Positions 54,578-62,042 of a stretch of 64,000 bases of DNA are shown in pieces. Position 1 is the stretch's first letter; the number at the start of each line of letters is the position of its first letter. The notes below the pieces were generated by a model. It was not told where the DNA came from. It saw only the letters and a list, made by a program, of their open reading frames with translations, and did no database searches. Source of the DNA: Kurthia zopfii (GTDB lineage Bacteria; Bacillota; Bacilli; Bacillales_A; Planococcaceae); assembly GCF_003143955.1 (NCBI RefSeq), contig NZ_QFVS01000006.1:1-64000 (forward strand), written 5' to 3'. Both the position numbers and the translations under genes were made by a program.

Positions 54578-55195
54578 TCAAAATCCATTTAGTTGTAAAA
54601 AATCTCGCGTAATTGTTTGTGTTGTATGATTTGTTTTTCGAATATAATCCGCCTCAATATTAAGTTCACTTCCAACTTTATTTTTCGAAAGTGTTGTGCT
54701 TTGAAAAGTATGCGGAATGATTGATACTGTGAAATCTTTTCTACCAACATTGAAAATTGTTAAACTAATGCCATCTACAGTAATTGAACCTTTTTCGATC
54801 AATGTTTCTGCTAAATGGGGGCTAATTGAAATCGTTAATCGTATTTCATCATGCGTCCGATAAATCTTCTTCATAATGCCAATTTGATCAACGTGACCTG
54901 TGACATAATGACCTCCTAAACGTTCTTGAAGCTGTAATGCTCTTTCCAAATTCACTTCTTGACCAGGCGTTAGTTTGCGAAGGTTTGTCGCTTTAAAAGT
55001 TTCTGGCATGACATCCGCACTAAAAGAGTTTTGTGAAAACGTTGTGACGGTTAGACAGACACCATTCACCGCAATTGAGTCACCTATTTTTGTTTTTTCT
55101 AAAACTTGATTCGCATAGATTTGCACATTCATCGTCTGATGATTTTTTTGTATACTTTTTATTTTACCCATTTCCTCGACTATCCCTGTAAACAA
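54578..55195 (-). CDS. ribE: Riboflavin synthase alpha subunit
   Basis: A 205-residue trimeric enzyme that dismutates two lumazine molecules into riboflavin. Two tandem lumazine-binding repeats are visible: MFTGIVEEMG with SIAVNGVCLTVT in the first, and GHVDQIGIM with SITVDGISLTIFN in the second. The start is TTG at 55195, with AAAGGAG in the right place. It is the first gene after the triple FMN riboswitch; ribD, usually first in this operon, is not here. It is directly followed by ribB. Confidence 0.95.
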   Translation of the reverse strand: MFTGIVEEMGKIKSIQKNHQTMNVQIYANQVLEKTKIGDSIAVNGVCLTVTTFSQNSFSADVMPETFKATNLRKLTPGQEVNLERALQLQERLGGHYVTGHVDQIGIMKKIYRTHDEIRLTISISPHLAETLIEKGSITVDGISLTIFNVGRKDFTVSIIPHTFQSTTLSKNKVGSELNIEADYIRKTNHTTQTITRDFLQLNGF

Positions 55196-55207
55196 TTTGC
55201 ATACTCC

Positions 55208-55250
55208 TTTCCAAATAAAAAAACCTCATTTTCAATAAATGAGGTCAATT
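55208..55250 (-). terminator. Riboswitch terminator of FMN copy 1
   Basis: GACCTCATTTATTG pairs with CAATAAATGAGG-type arms (ATGAGG/CCTCAT) and is followed by seven T residues, just ahead of the ribE ribosome site. Confidence 0.85.
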
Positions 55251-55293
55251 GAGCGTTAGCAAATAAGCTTATACAACTGCTTGTATAAACTTC

Positions 55294-55422
55294 GCTCCTT
55301 CTCTCATCCAGACTATACTGTCGGCTTTGGATTCTCACCAAAATCCTGCTCCGAAAAGCTCGCGGGCTTAAGAGTTGCCTCATCACCGCCGATTGGGAAT
55401 TTCACCCGACCCCGAAGGAATT
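55294..55422 (-). promoter_or_regulatory. FMN riboswitch, copy 1 (nearest ribE)
   Basis: Complete RFN element: conserved AATTCCTTCGGGGTCGGGTG start, AATCGGCGGTGATGAGG, GCCCGCGAGC, GGTGAGAATCC and end ATAGTCTGGATGAGAGAAGG. A short TTATACAA/TTGTATAA hairpin follows before the terminator. Confidence 0.96.
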
Positions 55423-55434
55423 ATTCAGTTTACA

Positions 55435-55475
55435 AATAAAATAGACCACCATTTACAAATGGGGGTCTTTGAGTG
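55435..55475 (-). terminator. Riboswitch terminator of FMN copy 2
   Basis: AGACCCCCATTT pairs with AAATGGTGGTCT and is followed by a T-rich stretch on minus. Confidence 0.75.
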
Positions 55476-55515
55476 CCTCAGCAAATAAGCTTATACAACT
55501 GCTTGTATAAACTTT

Positions 55516-55643
55516 GCTCCTTCTCTCATCCAGACTATACTGTCGGCTTTGGATTCTCACCAAGATCCTGCTCCGAAAAGCTCGCGGGCTTAGAGTTGCC
55601 TCATCACCGCCGATTGGGAATTTCACCCGACCCCGAAGGAATT
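55516..55643 (-). promoter_or_regulatory. FMN riboswitch, copy 2 (middle)
   Basis: A second complete RFN element, nearly identical to copy 1 in all core strands and separated from it by one terminator. The 3' companion hairpin TTATACAA/TTGTATAA is also repeated. Confidence 0.95.
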
Positions 55644-55649
55644 ATTCAA

Positions 55650-55682
55650 TTAAAAAAGACCCACATTCAAAAGAATGGGGTC
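55650..55682 (-). terminator. Riboswitch terminator of FMN copy 3
   Basis: GACCCCATTCTTTT pairs with AAAAGAATG(T)GGGTC-type arms and ends in T residues on minus. Confidence 0.8.
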
Positions 55683-55729
55683 AAAGTTCAAAAGTAAATA
55701 AGCCTATACAATTGCTCGTATAAACTACG

Positions 55730-55856
55730 TTCCTTCTTTCATCCAGACTATACTGTCGGCTTTGGATTCTCACCAAGATCCTGCTTCGAAAAGCTCGCGG
55801 GCTTAGAATTACTTCATCACCGCCGATTGGGAATTTCACCCGACCCCGAAGGAATT
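55730..55856 (-). promoter_or_regulatory. FMN riboswitch, copy 3 (promoter-proximal)
   Basis: The most diverged of three tandem RFN elements: AAGTAATTCTAAGCCCGCG replaces AGGCAACTCTAAGCCCGCG, and the 3' strand reads GGATGAAAGAAGG. All invariant core positions I know remain. The downstream ATACGAGCAATTGTATAG hairpin is also slightly changed. Confidence 0.94.
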
Positions 55857-55939
55857 TTTATTTGTGCATTAACAGTATCACTATAATTTGTAAAAAACTA
55901 TAGATTTTATTATTTTATTAAAATTACAGTATAAAATAC

Positions 55940-56242
55940 CTAGAATAACTTTTGCAGCGCATCCAATTTTTCATCCCAGAATTCATCAAAGATTGCCAAC
56001 CAATCTTGTACTTCCTTTAATCCTTCTGCATTTAGGCTATACAACTTTTCCCTACCTTTTTTCTCGGTCGTAACTAGCGTCGCATTTTCCAGTTGTTGCA
56101 AATGTTTTACGACTGCATTTCGTGACATCGGAACATCCTCCGCAAGTTGAGAAATTGATAATCTTTTGTTGCGTAACTTCAGTAACAACTGCCTTCTAGT
56201 TGGATCGGCTATCGCTTGGAAAATGGCATTTGTCTGACTCAT
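55940..56242 (-). CDS. ArsR-family transcriptional regulator
   Basis: A 100-residue winged helix regulator of the ArsR/SmtB group: AIFQAIADPTRRQLLLKLR, then the recognition helix in ISQLAEDVPMSRNAVVKHLQQL, then the wing TTEKKGREKLYSLNAEG. No metal-binding cysteine motif is present, as in the SdpR-like members that pair with SRPBCC proteins. Its ATG overlaps the stop codon of the SRPBCC gene. It probably binds the 21-bp palindrome upstream of the pair and represses its own operon. Confidence 0.92.
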   Translation of the reverse strand: MSQTNAIFQAIADPTRRQLLLKLRNKRLSISQLAEDVPMSRNAVVKHLQQLENATLVTTEKKGREKLYSLNAEGLKEVQDWLAIFDEFWDEKLDALQKLF

Positions 56243-56652
56243 TGTTGTTCAACTACTTGTACTAATTTTTCTCCTACGATTTTTTCCCAGCCACCAGCCA
56301 TGTTTGTATGAACCATTTTCGTAGGCATTTTCGCTGCTGACGAAACGAAATCTTCTACTTTCCATCCGCCATGGATCAAAGTGAACTCAGTTTTTTCGCC
56401 TTTTTCCTGTAATTTGAATTCAATAAACCAACCGTCTACATCCCAATCAAAACGAATATAAGTCGGTTTCTTAATGTTTGTTACCTTACACGCCGATGGA
56501 CCAAAAGGTGATTGAATCGTAAATTCAGCCCCTACTTCAGCTACGAAATTATTCGGCATTAGCCATTGGGCAATACCTTTTGCAGTTGAAACAACTTCCC
56601 AAACTGTGTGAATTTCTTTATTTAATACGACTGTTTTTTCAATATTCTTCAT
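56239..56652 (-). CDS. AHSA1-type SRPBCC domain protein
   Basis: A 137-residue SRPBCC/AHSA1-like protein: VLNKEIHTVWEVVSTAKGIAQWL at the start, IRFDWDVDGWFIEFKL in the middle, and a C-terminal helix around MAGGWEKIVGEKLVQ. The AHSA1-type fold forms a hydrophobic pocket. Pairing with an ArsR regulator in one operon is very common in Bacillales. The ATG at 56652 has ATAGGAGGAG ahead; the frame extends to 56673 inside the palindrome. The ligand is unknown. Confidence 0.9.
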   Translation of the reverse strand: MKNIEKTVVLNKEIHTVWEVVSTAKGIAQWLMPNNFVAEVGAEFTIQSPFGPSACKVTNIKKPTYIRFDWDVDGWFIEFKLQEKGEKTEFTLIHGGWKVEDFVSSAAKMPTKMVHTNMAGGWEKIVGEKLVQVVEQQ

Positions 56653-56667
56653 TATTTCTCCTCCTAT

Positions 56668-56713
56668 ATACAACTAATCGGTGTTGTTTTATAACAACAC
56701 CGATTAGTTGTAT
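56668..56713. promoter_or_regulatory. 21-bp perfect palindrome over the SRPBCC-ArsR promoter
   Basis: Arms at 56668-56688 and 56693-56713 (ATACAACTAATCGGTGTTGT plus T, and its exact complement) are separated by four bases, TTAT. On minus a TTATAA lies at the centre with TTAACA 18 bases upstream, so the palindrome covers a promoter. It is a likely ArsR operator and would also form a strong hairpin in the leader. Confidence 0.75.
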
Positions 56714-56721
56714 GTTAACGT

Positions 56722-56759
56722 AAAAAAAACTGGGACAATCAACTTGATTGTCCCAGTTT
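56722..56759 (-). terminator. Terminator of the ABC exporter gene
   Basis: AACTGGGACAATCAA pairs with TTGATTGTCCCAGTT and is followed by eight T residues on the minus strand. Confidence 0.92.
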
Positions 56760-56767
56760 CTATTCAA

Positions 56768-58483
56768 TTAATCTCTAAATTGACTATTATGAAGTTTAGC
56801 AAATTGTCCATTTTTTCGTACTAAATCATCATAATTTCCATCTTCTACGATCCCTTTTTTCGTCACAACCATAATACGATCGGCGTTTTTAATCGTCCCT
56901 AATCTATGGGCAATAACCAATGTAGTTCGATCCTTCGCTAAATCGTATAAAGCATCTTGTATGATTTTTTCAGTTTCAGTATCTAAGGCAGAAGTAGCTT
57001 CATCTAAAATTAGGATTGGCGGGTTTTTCAAGAACATGCGGGCGATTGCCAAGCGTTGTTTTTGCCCTCCTGAAAGTTTTAGACCACGTTCACCAATTTG
57101 AGTGTTATAACCATCTTCTAAATCAAAAATAAACTCTTCTAAATTCGCGCGTTTTGCTGCAGCGAATACTTCTTCATCACTTGCTTGTAAATTACCGTAT
57201 GCAATATTCTCTTTAATTGTTCCAGTGAATAAGAATACATCTTGCTGAACTATACCGATTTGCTGTCTTAATGATCTTTGCGTCATATCTTTAATCGATA
57301 GCCCATCAATTGTAATATCGCCACTATTCACTTCATAGAAACGAGGGATTAATGAACAAATCGTCGTTTTCCCTGCGCCAGAAGGTCCTACGAAAGCTGT
57401 CATTTCACCTTGTTTCAACGTGAAATTAAGTTGATCAAGTACCGTTTTGCCATTATCATACTTGAAAGTAACATCATGAAAACCGATTTCACCATTTAAA
57501 TGCTTCACTTCAACCGCATTGTCAGCATCTTTAATTTCCGGCTCTTGATCAATCATTTCTCTGAATCGTTTAAATCCAGCCATACCTTTTGGATACAACT
57601 CTAATAGAGCTGAAATTTTATCGATTGGCTTAATTAACACATTTGTAAATAGAATGAAGCTGACTAATTCACCAGCAGTCATCTTGTCGTTAAATGTCAT
57701 CCAAGTACCCATAACTAATACGATAAGCGTAAGCAATCTCGTCATAATGTAAATTGCGGCATTCGTCATGGACATTGTTTTGTATCCAACTAGTTTTTCT
57801 TTTAAAAATAGGCGATTCTGTTTTTTGAAACGTTCTTCTTCAAATTTTTCGTTTGTAAATGATTTCACTACGCGCATACCTGAAATCGAATCTTCCACTC
57901 GGCCATTAATATCGCCGATTTTACCGTAAAGATTCCCCCATGTTTTATGCATTCGTTTATTCGCGAATGTAATAACTAAAATCATAAATGGAACAAAGAT
58001 TAAAATCGTTAATGCTAATACTGGGTTAATCGAGAACATGATCATGAATGCACCGATAAAGGTCATAATTGCGATGAATAAATCTTCTGGTCCATGATGC
58101 GCAAATTCACCGATATCAAATAGATCGGTCGTAATTCGTCCCATAATATGCCCTGTTTTCGTATTATCAAAAAAGCGGAATGATTGTCTTTGTGTATGAA
58201 GAAATAATTCTTCACGCATATCTGTTTCTATTTTCGTGCCGAGTTTATGTCCCCAATAGTTGACGATGAAACTAAGTCCAGTACTTAATAAGTAAATAAT
58301 TAATAGTAAAATTGCGACTTTAGAAATCATACCCCAGTTGTTCGTTGGCAGTAATGTATCAATGAATTTCTGTACCGCTACTGGGAATGCTAGCTCTAGT
58401 AATGCGACTATAATGGCACTCGAAAAATCCATAATAAATAGACGTTTATAAGGCTTATAATAATTAAAAAACTTTTTATACAT
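56768..58483 (-). CDS. ABC transporter, fused permease and ATPase (exporter type)
   Basis: A 571-residue half-transporter of the type I exporter class. The six-span membrane domain (residues ~1-310) opens FFNYYKPYKRLFIMDF, and the ATPase has Walker A GPSGAGKTT, signature LKLSGGQKQRLAI and Walker B ILILDEATSALD. Homologues (YfiB/YfiC-, YwjA-like) act as homodimers to export lipids, drugs or peptides; the substrate is unknown. It stands alone and has AAAGGAGTAC ahead. A 16-base palindrome lies about 20 bases upstream of its start. Confidence 0.9.
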   Translation of the reverse strand: MYKKFFNYYKPYKRLFIMDFSSAIIVALLELAFPVAVQKFIDTLLPTNNWGMISKVAILLLIIYLLSTGLSFIVNYWGHKLGTKIETDMREELFLHTQRQSFRFFDNTKTGHIMGRITTDLFDIGEFAHHGPEDLFIAIMTFIGAFMIMFSINPVLALTILIFVPFMILVITFANKRMHKTWGNLYGKIGDINGRVEDSISGMRVVKSFTNEKFEEERFKKQNRLFLKEKLVGYKTMSMTNAAIYIMTRLLTLIVLVMGTWMTFNDKMTAGELVSFILFTNVLIKPIDKISALLELYPKGMAGFKRFREMIDQEPEIKDADNAVEVKHLNGEIGFHDVTFKYDNGKTVLDQLNFTLKQGEMTAFVGPSGAGKTTICSLIPRFYEVNSGDITIDGLSIKDMTQRSLRQQIGIVQQDVFLFTGTIKENIAYGNLQASDEEVFAAAKRANLEEFIFDLEDGYNTQIGERGLKLSGGQKQRLAIARMFLKNPPILILDEATSALDTETEKIIQDALYDLAKDRTTLVIAHRLGTIKNADRIMVVTKKGIVEDGNYDDLVRKNGQFAKLHNSQFRD

Positions 58484-58503
58484 ATATGTACTCCTTTCTT
58501 ACT

Positions 58504-58519
58504 TGAGAATCAATTCTCA
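58504..58519. promoter_or_regulatory. Palindrome upstream of the ABC exporter
   Basis: TGAGAATCAATTCTCA is a 7-2-7 inverted repeat. It resembles a Fur/PerR box (TGATAATNATTATCA) but has a two-base, not one-base, centre and G/C substitutions, so regulator assignment is open. Confidence 0.45.
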
Positions 58520-58607
58520 TTTAGCTACATCATTATAGCATGCATTTGACCAATTATTTCGTAAACCGTAAAATATACGACTTATGTATGAAAATTTAAT
58601 GCAAAGT

Positions 58608-58643
58608 AAAACAGGAATCGCTACAAAGAGCGACTCCTGTCAG
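58608..58643 (-). terminator. Terminator of the LPXTG protein gene
   Basis: GACAGGAGTCGCT pairs with AGCGATTCCTGTT and a T run follows on minus. Confidence 0.85.
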
Positions 58644-58651
58644 TAAACACT

Positions 58652-59008
58652 TTACTTATCTGTTGTTGTCTTTTTCTTTCTGCGTAAGAACAATAATCCT
58701 GCTAGCATACTCATTAGACCTACAGTTGCTGCTTCTGATTTAAAGTCTTCACCTGTTTGAGGTAATTCACTGTTTAATGCTCCACCAAGCGAACTTGTAG
58801 AAACATTATTTACATCTAAGTTGCCTGCATTTGATGCCAAGTTCGTTCCTGAACCGCCGAATCCATTACCTAGTGAGCCTGGGCCACCGTTACCAAAACC
58901 GTTGCCTGAACCACTACCTGATCCGCCGTTACTTCCACCATACAATGAAATAATTCCTAAAACAGAAAATGCGGCAGAACCTACTAACACTTTTTTTAAA
59001 TCTTTCAT
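58652..59008 (-). CDS. Small glycine-rich LPXTG surface protein
   Basis: A 118-residue protein with a signal-like N-terminus (KKVLVGSAAFSVLGIISLYG), a Gly/Ser/Asn-rich low-complexity stretch (residues ~25-55, e.g. GGSGSGSGNGFGNGGPG), a short SNAGNLDVNNVSTSS segment, and a C-terminal sorting signal: LPQTGE, a hydrophobic span (AATVGLMSMLAGLLFL) and RRKKK. It should be anchored to peptidoglycan by sortase A. At ~85 mature residues it is among the shortest such proteins; a spacer or adhesive role is possible. It is a single-gene unit with GGAGGGAATT ahead. Confidence 0.88.
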   Translation of the reverse strand: MKDLKKVLVGSAAFSVLGIISLYGGSNGGSGSGSGNGFGNGGPGSLGNGFGGSGTNLASNAGNLDVNNVSTSSLGGALNSELPQTGEDFKSEAATVGLMSMLAGLLFLRRKKKTTTDK

Positions 59009-59162
59009 CTAATTCCCTCCAAAAAAATTGATTAAAGCGAAAAGAGTTCACCTCTTTCGTTTTTAAGGCAGTTGAATATGATAAATTTCACCATTATTTA
59101 CAACTGTTTTAAGACAATACCTCTAAAAATTACAAAATACACAAAATACTTTTAAAAATGAC

Positions 59163-59205
59163 GTAAAAAAATAGGCATACACAAAAAATTGTATATACCT
59201 ATGAT
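59163..59205 (-). terminator. Terminator of the phosphoesterase gene
   Basis: ATAGGTATATACAA pairs with TTGTGTATGCCTAT and is followed by seven T residues on minus. Confidence 0.85.
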
Positions 59206-59207
59206 TT

Positions 59208-60026
59208 CTATTTTGTTGAATGCAATGTAGTCGAAACAATTTCAGGGCGATTAAAGACACGTAATGGGAATAGACTATTTCCTAATCCTCGGCTAATTAC
59301 TTGCGTTAACTCACCTGTTTTCTCGACTCCTTCTAAATATCTTGGGAAGAATCTACCTTGGTGGTCAATCATTCCACCTAAACCTGGTATTCTTACTTGG
59401 CCACCATGAGCATGACCAGTGTAAGCTAGATCGATGCCATATTTCGCATAATTCGACGCATTTTCAGATCGATGGGCTAATAAAAGTTTAAAGCGATTAT
59501 AAGGTACATTATGTAGTGCCTTCGCTAACATATCGTCCGTTTTGATGCCTGCTAGTGGATCATCAATACCGACAATTGAAATCTTACTACCATTAAACTC
59601 GAAATCAACAGCTTCATTATTTAATACGATGACACCTGCAGATCCAAGTGATTGCTGAATTTCAGCCACTTTATTCGTTGCGATTTCATGATTTCCGTTA
59701 ACGAAATAAGTTGGAGCTATATCAACAAAACCTTTGATGGCACTTAAGCTTCTTGCCAATTTATAATTATGACTATCGATCACATCACCTGTAATGACAA
59801 TTATATTCGGCTTTTCCTTTTTAACGGCTTCAATTAATTTCTCATGATTTTCCCCAAATTTCGAATCATGTAAATCAGAAATTTGAAGAACTTTTAGTCC
59901 ATCCATTTTTTCCGGCAGTTTTTTTAACGATAAATTATACTTTGAGGTTTGCAACCATGAATTATTCGCAAAATAGAATACGAAGATCGCACAAAGTATT
60001 AAAATGATTTTCAACAACTTTTTCAT
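59208..60026 (-). CDS. Membrane-anchored metallophosphoesterase (YaeI-like)
   Basis: A 272-residue calcineurin-like phosphoesterase. One N-terminal membrane span (LLKIILILCAIFVFYFAN) precedes the catalytic domain with the full motif series ISDLHDSKFG, ITGDVIDS, VNGNHEIA, LLAHRSEN and YTGHAHGGQVR. The group includes YaeI/YkuE-type phosphodiesterases that act on lipid or cell-wall substrates from the outer face. It is a single-gene unit with its own terminator. The ribosome site AAGGACTG precedes the ATG. Confidence 0.9.
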   Translation of the reverse strand: MKKLLKIILILCAIFVFYFANNSWLQTSKYNLSLKKLPEKMDGLKVLQISDLHDSKFGENHEKLIEAVKKEKPNIIVITGDVIDSHNYKLARSLSAIKGFVDIAPTYFVNGNHEIATNKVAEIQQSLGSAGVIVLNNEAVDFEFNGSKISIVGIDDPLAGIKTDDMLAKALHNVPYNRFKLLLAHRSENASNYAKYGIDLAYTGHAHGGQVRIPGLGGMIDHQGRFFPRYLEGVEKTGELTQVISRGLGNSLFPLRVFNRPEIVSTTLHSTK

Positions 60027-60268
60027 TTATTTCACAGTCCTTCTTTTACATATACAAAAATAATATCGAACAATAAATACAGATGCAACCGTTATGGATT
60101 AGTTGTTGTTTTTTAAATAATCAGAATTTTTATAACGTGAAAAGTTACAAATGTCACATTTTCTGTTCTTTATGTAAGAATTATCTTAATTAATGACATT
60201 CACCTATTGTTCTTAATTCATTTGAGTGCTATAATTTTATAAAAATTCAGAAAAAGGAATGATTACAT

Positions 60269-61456
60269 ATGCAATATTCAAATCGCGTGTTAAACACACC
60301 ATCTTCATTTATTCGAAATATTTTAAAAGTGACTGATTCTCCAGAAGTGATCTCATTTGCAGGTGGATTACCTAATCCTATTTCATTCCCAGTAGCAAAA
60401 TTACAAGAAGGTATTAATCGTGCCATCGAGTTAAATGGTAGTAAAGTATTCCAATATTCTTCAACGGCGGGTTATTTACCATTACGTCAATATATCGCGG
60501 ACAAGTATAACCGCACGCATAATTTAGATATTTCGCCAAATGATGTCCTACTAACAACTGGTTCACAACAAGCGTTATCATTAATCGCTCAAGTTACGAT
60601 CAACAGTGGTGATGGAATTATTATTGAAGAACCTGGTTATTTAGGTGCAATCCAATCATTTTCTATGAGTGAACCGACATTCTATCCTGTGGCATTAGAG
60701 CAAGATGGCTTGAATTTAGAAGAATTAGAAAGTGCTTTAAAACAGCCGAATGTGAAATTCATCTACACTGTTCCAAATTTCCAAAATCCAACTGGCCTTA
60801 CGTATACTGCTGAGCGCCGTGAAGAAGTTTATAATATGATAAAAGATCATGATGTCATCTTAGTTGAAGATGATCCATATGGTGAATTACGTTTTGAAGG
60901 CGAGCATCTTCCTTATATTGCAGCTGGTAAATCCGACAACAGTGTCGTACTAGGTAGCTTTTCTAAAACTGTCACACCTGGTATGCGACTTGGCTTTATT
61001 ATTTCGAAAAATAGAGAACTTATGGAACATCTCGAAACAGCCAAACAAGCGTCAGATTTGCACACGAATATTTTCTCTCAATACGCAATTTATGAATATT
61101 TAACGCATAATGAATATATGGAGCATGTTCATACAATTATTGACCTGTATCGCGAACAGTCGAAAATAATGTTAGATGCTTTAAATGAATATTTCCCTAA
61201 AGATGTATCGTTCACAGTACCTCAAGGTGGCATGTTCATTTGGGTTACTTTAAATAACGGCATGACAGCTTTAGAATTCTTCAATAAGGCAATGGAAGTT
61301 GATGTTGCATTTGTTCCTGGAGATCCATTCTATACCTCAAAAACAAATGTGAATACTCTTCGCCTAAACTATACGAATAGTTCTCCTGAAGTACTTGTAG
61401 AAGGAATTAAACGCCTTGCAAATATTTTAGTTGCTACACCAAAAGCTACTTTATAA
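60269..61456 (+). CDS. PLP-dependent aminotransferase (LysN/2-aminoadipate-type)
   Basis: A 395-residue class I/II aminotransferase of the fold-type I group. VISFAGGLPNPISFP, the pyridoxal ring contact region TTGSQQALSL, PNFQNPTG and the lysine in GSFSKTVTPGMRLG near residue 236 are conserved. It lacks the GntR DNA-binding part of MocR proteins, so it is the free enzyme. Family members act on 2-aminoadipate, aromatic or branched amino acids; the exact donor cannot be told. AAAGGAATGA precedes the ATG at 60269. A terminator follows. Confidence 0.9.
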   Translation: MQYSNRVLNTPSSFIRNILKVTDSPEVISFAGGLPNPISFPVAKLQEGINRAIELNGSKVFQYSSTAGYLPLRQYIADKYNRTHNLDISPNDVLLTTGSQQALSLIAQVTINSGDGIIIEEPGYLGAIQSFSMSEPTFYPVALEQDGLNLEELESALKQPNVKFIYTVPNFQNPTGLTYTAERREEVYNMIKDHDVILVEDDPYGELRFEGEHLPYIAAGKSDNSVVLGSFSKTVTPGMRLGFIISKNRELMEHLETAKQASDLHTNIFSQYAIYEYLTHNEYMEHVHTIIDLYREQSKIMLDALNEYFPKDVSFTVPQGGMFIWVTLNNGMTALEFFNKAMEVDVAFVPGDPFYTSKTNVNTLRLNYTNSSPEVLVEGIKRLANILVATPKATL

Positions 61457-61462
61457 TAAATA

Positions 61463-61503
61463 AAAAGTTCTTCAGAATGCATTTTGAACTGAAGAACTTT
61501 TTT
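61463..61503 (+). terminator. Terminator of the aminotransferase gene
   Basis: AAAAGTTCTTCAG pairs with CTGAAGAACTTTT and is followed by T residues. Confidence 0.9.
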
Positions 61504-61551
61504 GATTCTAATCTATAGGCTGTGATTAAAACAGCTTCCTAATGAAATGTA

Positions 61552-62010
61552 CTATTTATTCAAATGAACAACTTCAAAGATTTCGCAAACAACTTGTAAA
61601 TCTTCTACAAATGCCAAATTGTAATGCTTCAATTGATTTGTGAAAAATTCCACATGAGCGTCATACCAATACTTATGACTACGATCACCTTCCCCTTCTA
61701 AATAGGAAAAGCTATGCGTAACCTCGTTCATTTTCATTAATGTGACTGATTCATTTTTAATAATCGCTATTGGTTGATTCGAACCATCTAAAACAATGTC
61801 ATATTGCCCGATTTGTGGAAGCGGTTCGTGATCAAGTTCATAAGAAATCGCCGCAGAACAAGTAGCAGTCTTCACACCTTCGACTACTAATGCACCTAAT
61901 GAATCGCCCATTTCCTTCGTGCCATCTCCGAACATCCAAGCATTCGGACATTGTTCTGAAATATTATTTTTTTCAGTAAATTCAAACCAAAATTGTTCAA
62001 TTGTTTTCAT
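61552..62010 (-). CDS. ASCH domain protein
   Basis: A 152-residue protein of the ASCH group, a PUA-like beta-barrel fold. It has FGDGTKEMGDSLGALVVEGVKTATCSAAISYE with the conserved G-x-K-x-x-T cleft, VTLMKMNEVTHSF and GEGDRSHKYWYDAH. ASCH proteins are proposed to bind RNA or hydrolyse modified nucleosides (as for YqfB amidohydrolase). It is downstream of the lactate permease gene by about 30 bases on the same strand, though its function gives no link. AGGTGCATAAATT precedes the ATG. Confidence 0.85.
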   Translation of the reverse strand: MKTIEQFWFEFTEKNNISEQCPNAWMFGDGTKEMGDSLGALVVEGVKTATCSAAISYELDHEPLPQIGQYDIVLDGSNQPIAIIKNESVTLMKMNEVTHSFSYLEGEGDRSHKYWYDAHVEFFTNQLKHYNLAFVEDLQVVCEIFEVVHLNK

Positions 62011-62042
62011 AATTTATGCACCTCAGCATAATTTTACAATGT

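Noticed and set aside
55294-55856. Three spaced repeats resembling a CRISPR-like array
   Set aside because: Each ~128-base unit is a complete FMN riboswitch with terminator; repeats are far too long for CRISPR and no cas genes are nearby.
58504-58519. Call as a Fur box
   Set aside because: The dyad has a two-base centre and TGAGAAT arms instead of TGATAAT with one central base, so I list it only as a palindrome.
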